From the NCBI GenBank assembly GCA_018240785.1, contig JAFEFC010000024.1:95793-159792 (forward strand): a DNA stretch of 64,000 nt. The letters run 5' to 3'. The position numbers and the translations under genes are program-made. Origin of the DNA: Pseudomonadota bacterium (GTDB lineage Bacteria > Pseudomonadota > Gammaproteobacteria > Burkholderiales > Rhodocyclaceae). A model generated the notes under the pieces. The model searched no databases and was not told the DNA's origin. It worked only from the letters and a program-made list of their open reading frames with translations. Positions 63,803-64,000 of the stretch are shown piece by piece (position 1 is the stretch's first letter; every line of letters begins with the position of its first letter).

Positions 63803-64000
63803 ATGGATTCAACGATAGCAATGATGCTGGCGCAGGACGGCCTGACCAACGGCGCGATCTACGCGCTCTTGGCGCTGGCGCTGGTGCTGGTGTTCGCGGA
63901 GACGCGGGTGATCTGCATCCAGCAGGGCGAGTTCGTGGCCTATGGGGCGCTGAGGCTGGCGATGATGCAATCGGGAGCTGTGACGGCGACGGAGTGGCTG
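63803..64000 (+). CDS. Liv-type ABC transporter permease, partial at window edge
   Basis: The frame is open from ATG 63803 to the window end (66 codons), with a strong GGAGGAGA site. It begins [20 protein letters not shown] and continues with a long hydrophobic segment and the [17 protein letters not shown] region characteristic of LivH-type permeases. It would form the membrane channel with a LivM-like partner outside the window. Confidence 0.9.
   Translation, partial: MDSTIAMMLAQDGLTNGAIYALLALALVLVFAETRVICIQQGEFVAYGALRLAMMQSGAVTATEWL

Overview
The window is a GC-rich chromosomal stretch of a betaproteobacterium. The order Rhodocyclales, near Thauera, Azoarcus or Aromatoleum, is my inference from gene content: a phasin with PhaR-type operators, a zapB-like/zapA/6S RNA block, a hemP-bfd-bfr-tonB-exbB iron operon, a methylmalonyl-CoA pathway, an mhp-type aromatic ring-cleavage cluster with a Liv-type ABC transporter, and several c-type cytochromes. 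I see no tRNA, rRNA, CRISPR array, insertion sequence or prophage gene. The DNA looks like ordinary core and accessory chromosome, about 90% coding.

Layout. 1-2.4 kb (minus): Fur-type iron operon hemP-bfd-bfr-tonB-exbB, cut by the window edge. 2.4-8.1 kb (minus): malonyl-CoA decarboxylase, a membrane GGDEF/EAL protein, a porin-like barrel and a small periplasmic binding-like protein, all overlapping or nearly so. 8.2-9.7 kb (minus): lgt and a DUF480 (YceH-like) gene. 9.8-15.6 kb (plus): ilvD, a zapB-like gene, zapA, 6S RNA, a TauE/SafE permease and a UvrD-like helicase with an unusual palindrome over its start. 15.6-24.6 kb (minus): five genes making four di-heme cytochromes and a lipoprotein; three of the cytochromes resemble the RoxA/MauG group. 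24.9-25.5 kb: phasin. 25.6-29.1 kb (minus): zur, a 39-residue membrane protein and znuCBA. 29.2-35.8 kb: enoyl-CoA hydratase-like gene, yjcH-actP acetate uptake, fumC, a CNNM/CorC transporter and a GntR regulator.

36.2-44.4 kb carries propionyl-CoA to succinyl-CoA conversion: mutA, meaB, pccB, pccA and a VOC-family epimerase candidate, with a YpfJ-like metallopeptidase between. The GntR gene and the epimerase candidate share an almost identical AT-rich palindromic site, which suggests one regulon. 44.8-47.6 kb: hybrid histidine kinase and response regulator. 48-50.1 kb: subtilisin-like autotransporter. 50.2-54.8 kb: AraC-type regulator divergent from icmF, the fused isobutyryl-CoA mutase. Active-site residues tell the two mutases apart. 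54.9-56.0 kb: a secreted or periplasmic PHB depolymerase-like esterase. 56.3-57.2 kb: two small lipoproteins. 57.4-58.8 kb: a protein joining a TIR/deoxyribosyltransferase-like domain to a helical region resembling the TRAFs-binding/TPR scaffold of animal ASK kinases. 58.8-64 kb: mhpR, mhpA, mhpB and the start of a Liv-type ABC transporter.

The theme is carbon storage and short-chain acyl-CoA or aromatic catabolism: acetate uptake, polyhydroxybutyrate granules and depolymerase, malonyl-, propionyl- and isobutyryl-CoA handling, and phenylpropionoid ring cleavage. The two loci most likely to hide undescribed biology are the multi-cytochrome operon (15.6-24.6 kb) and the ASK-scaffold-like gene (57.4 kb).
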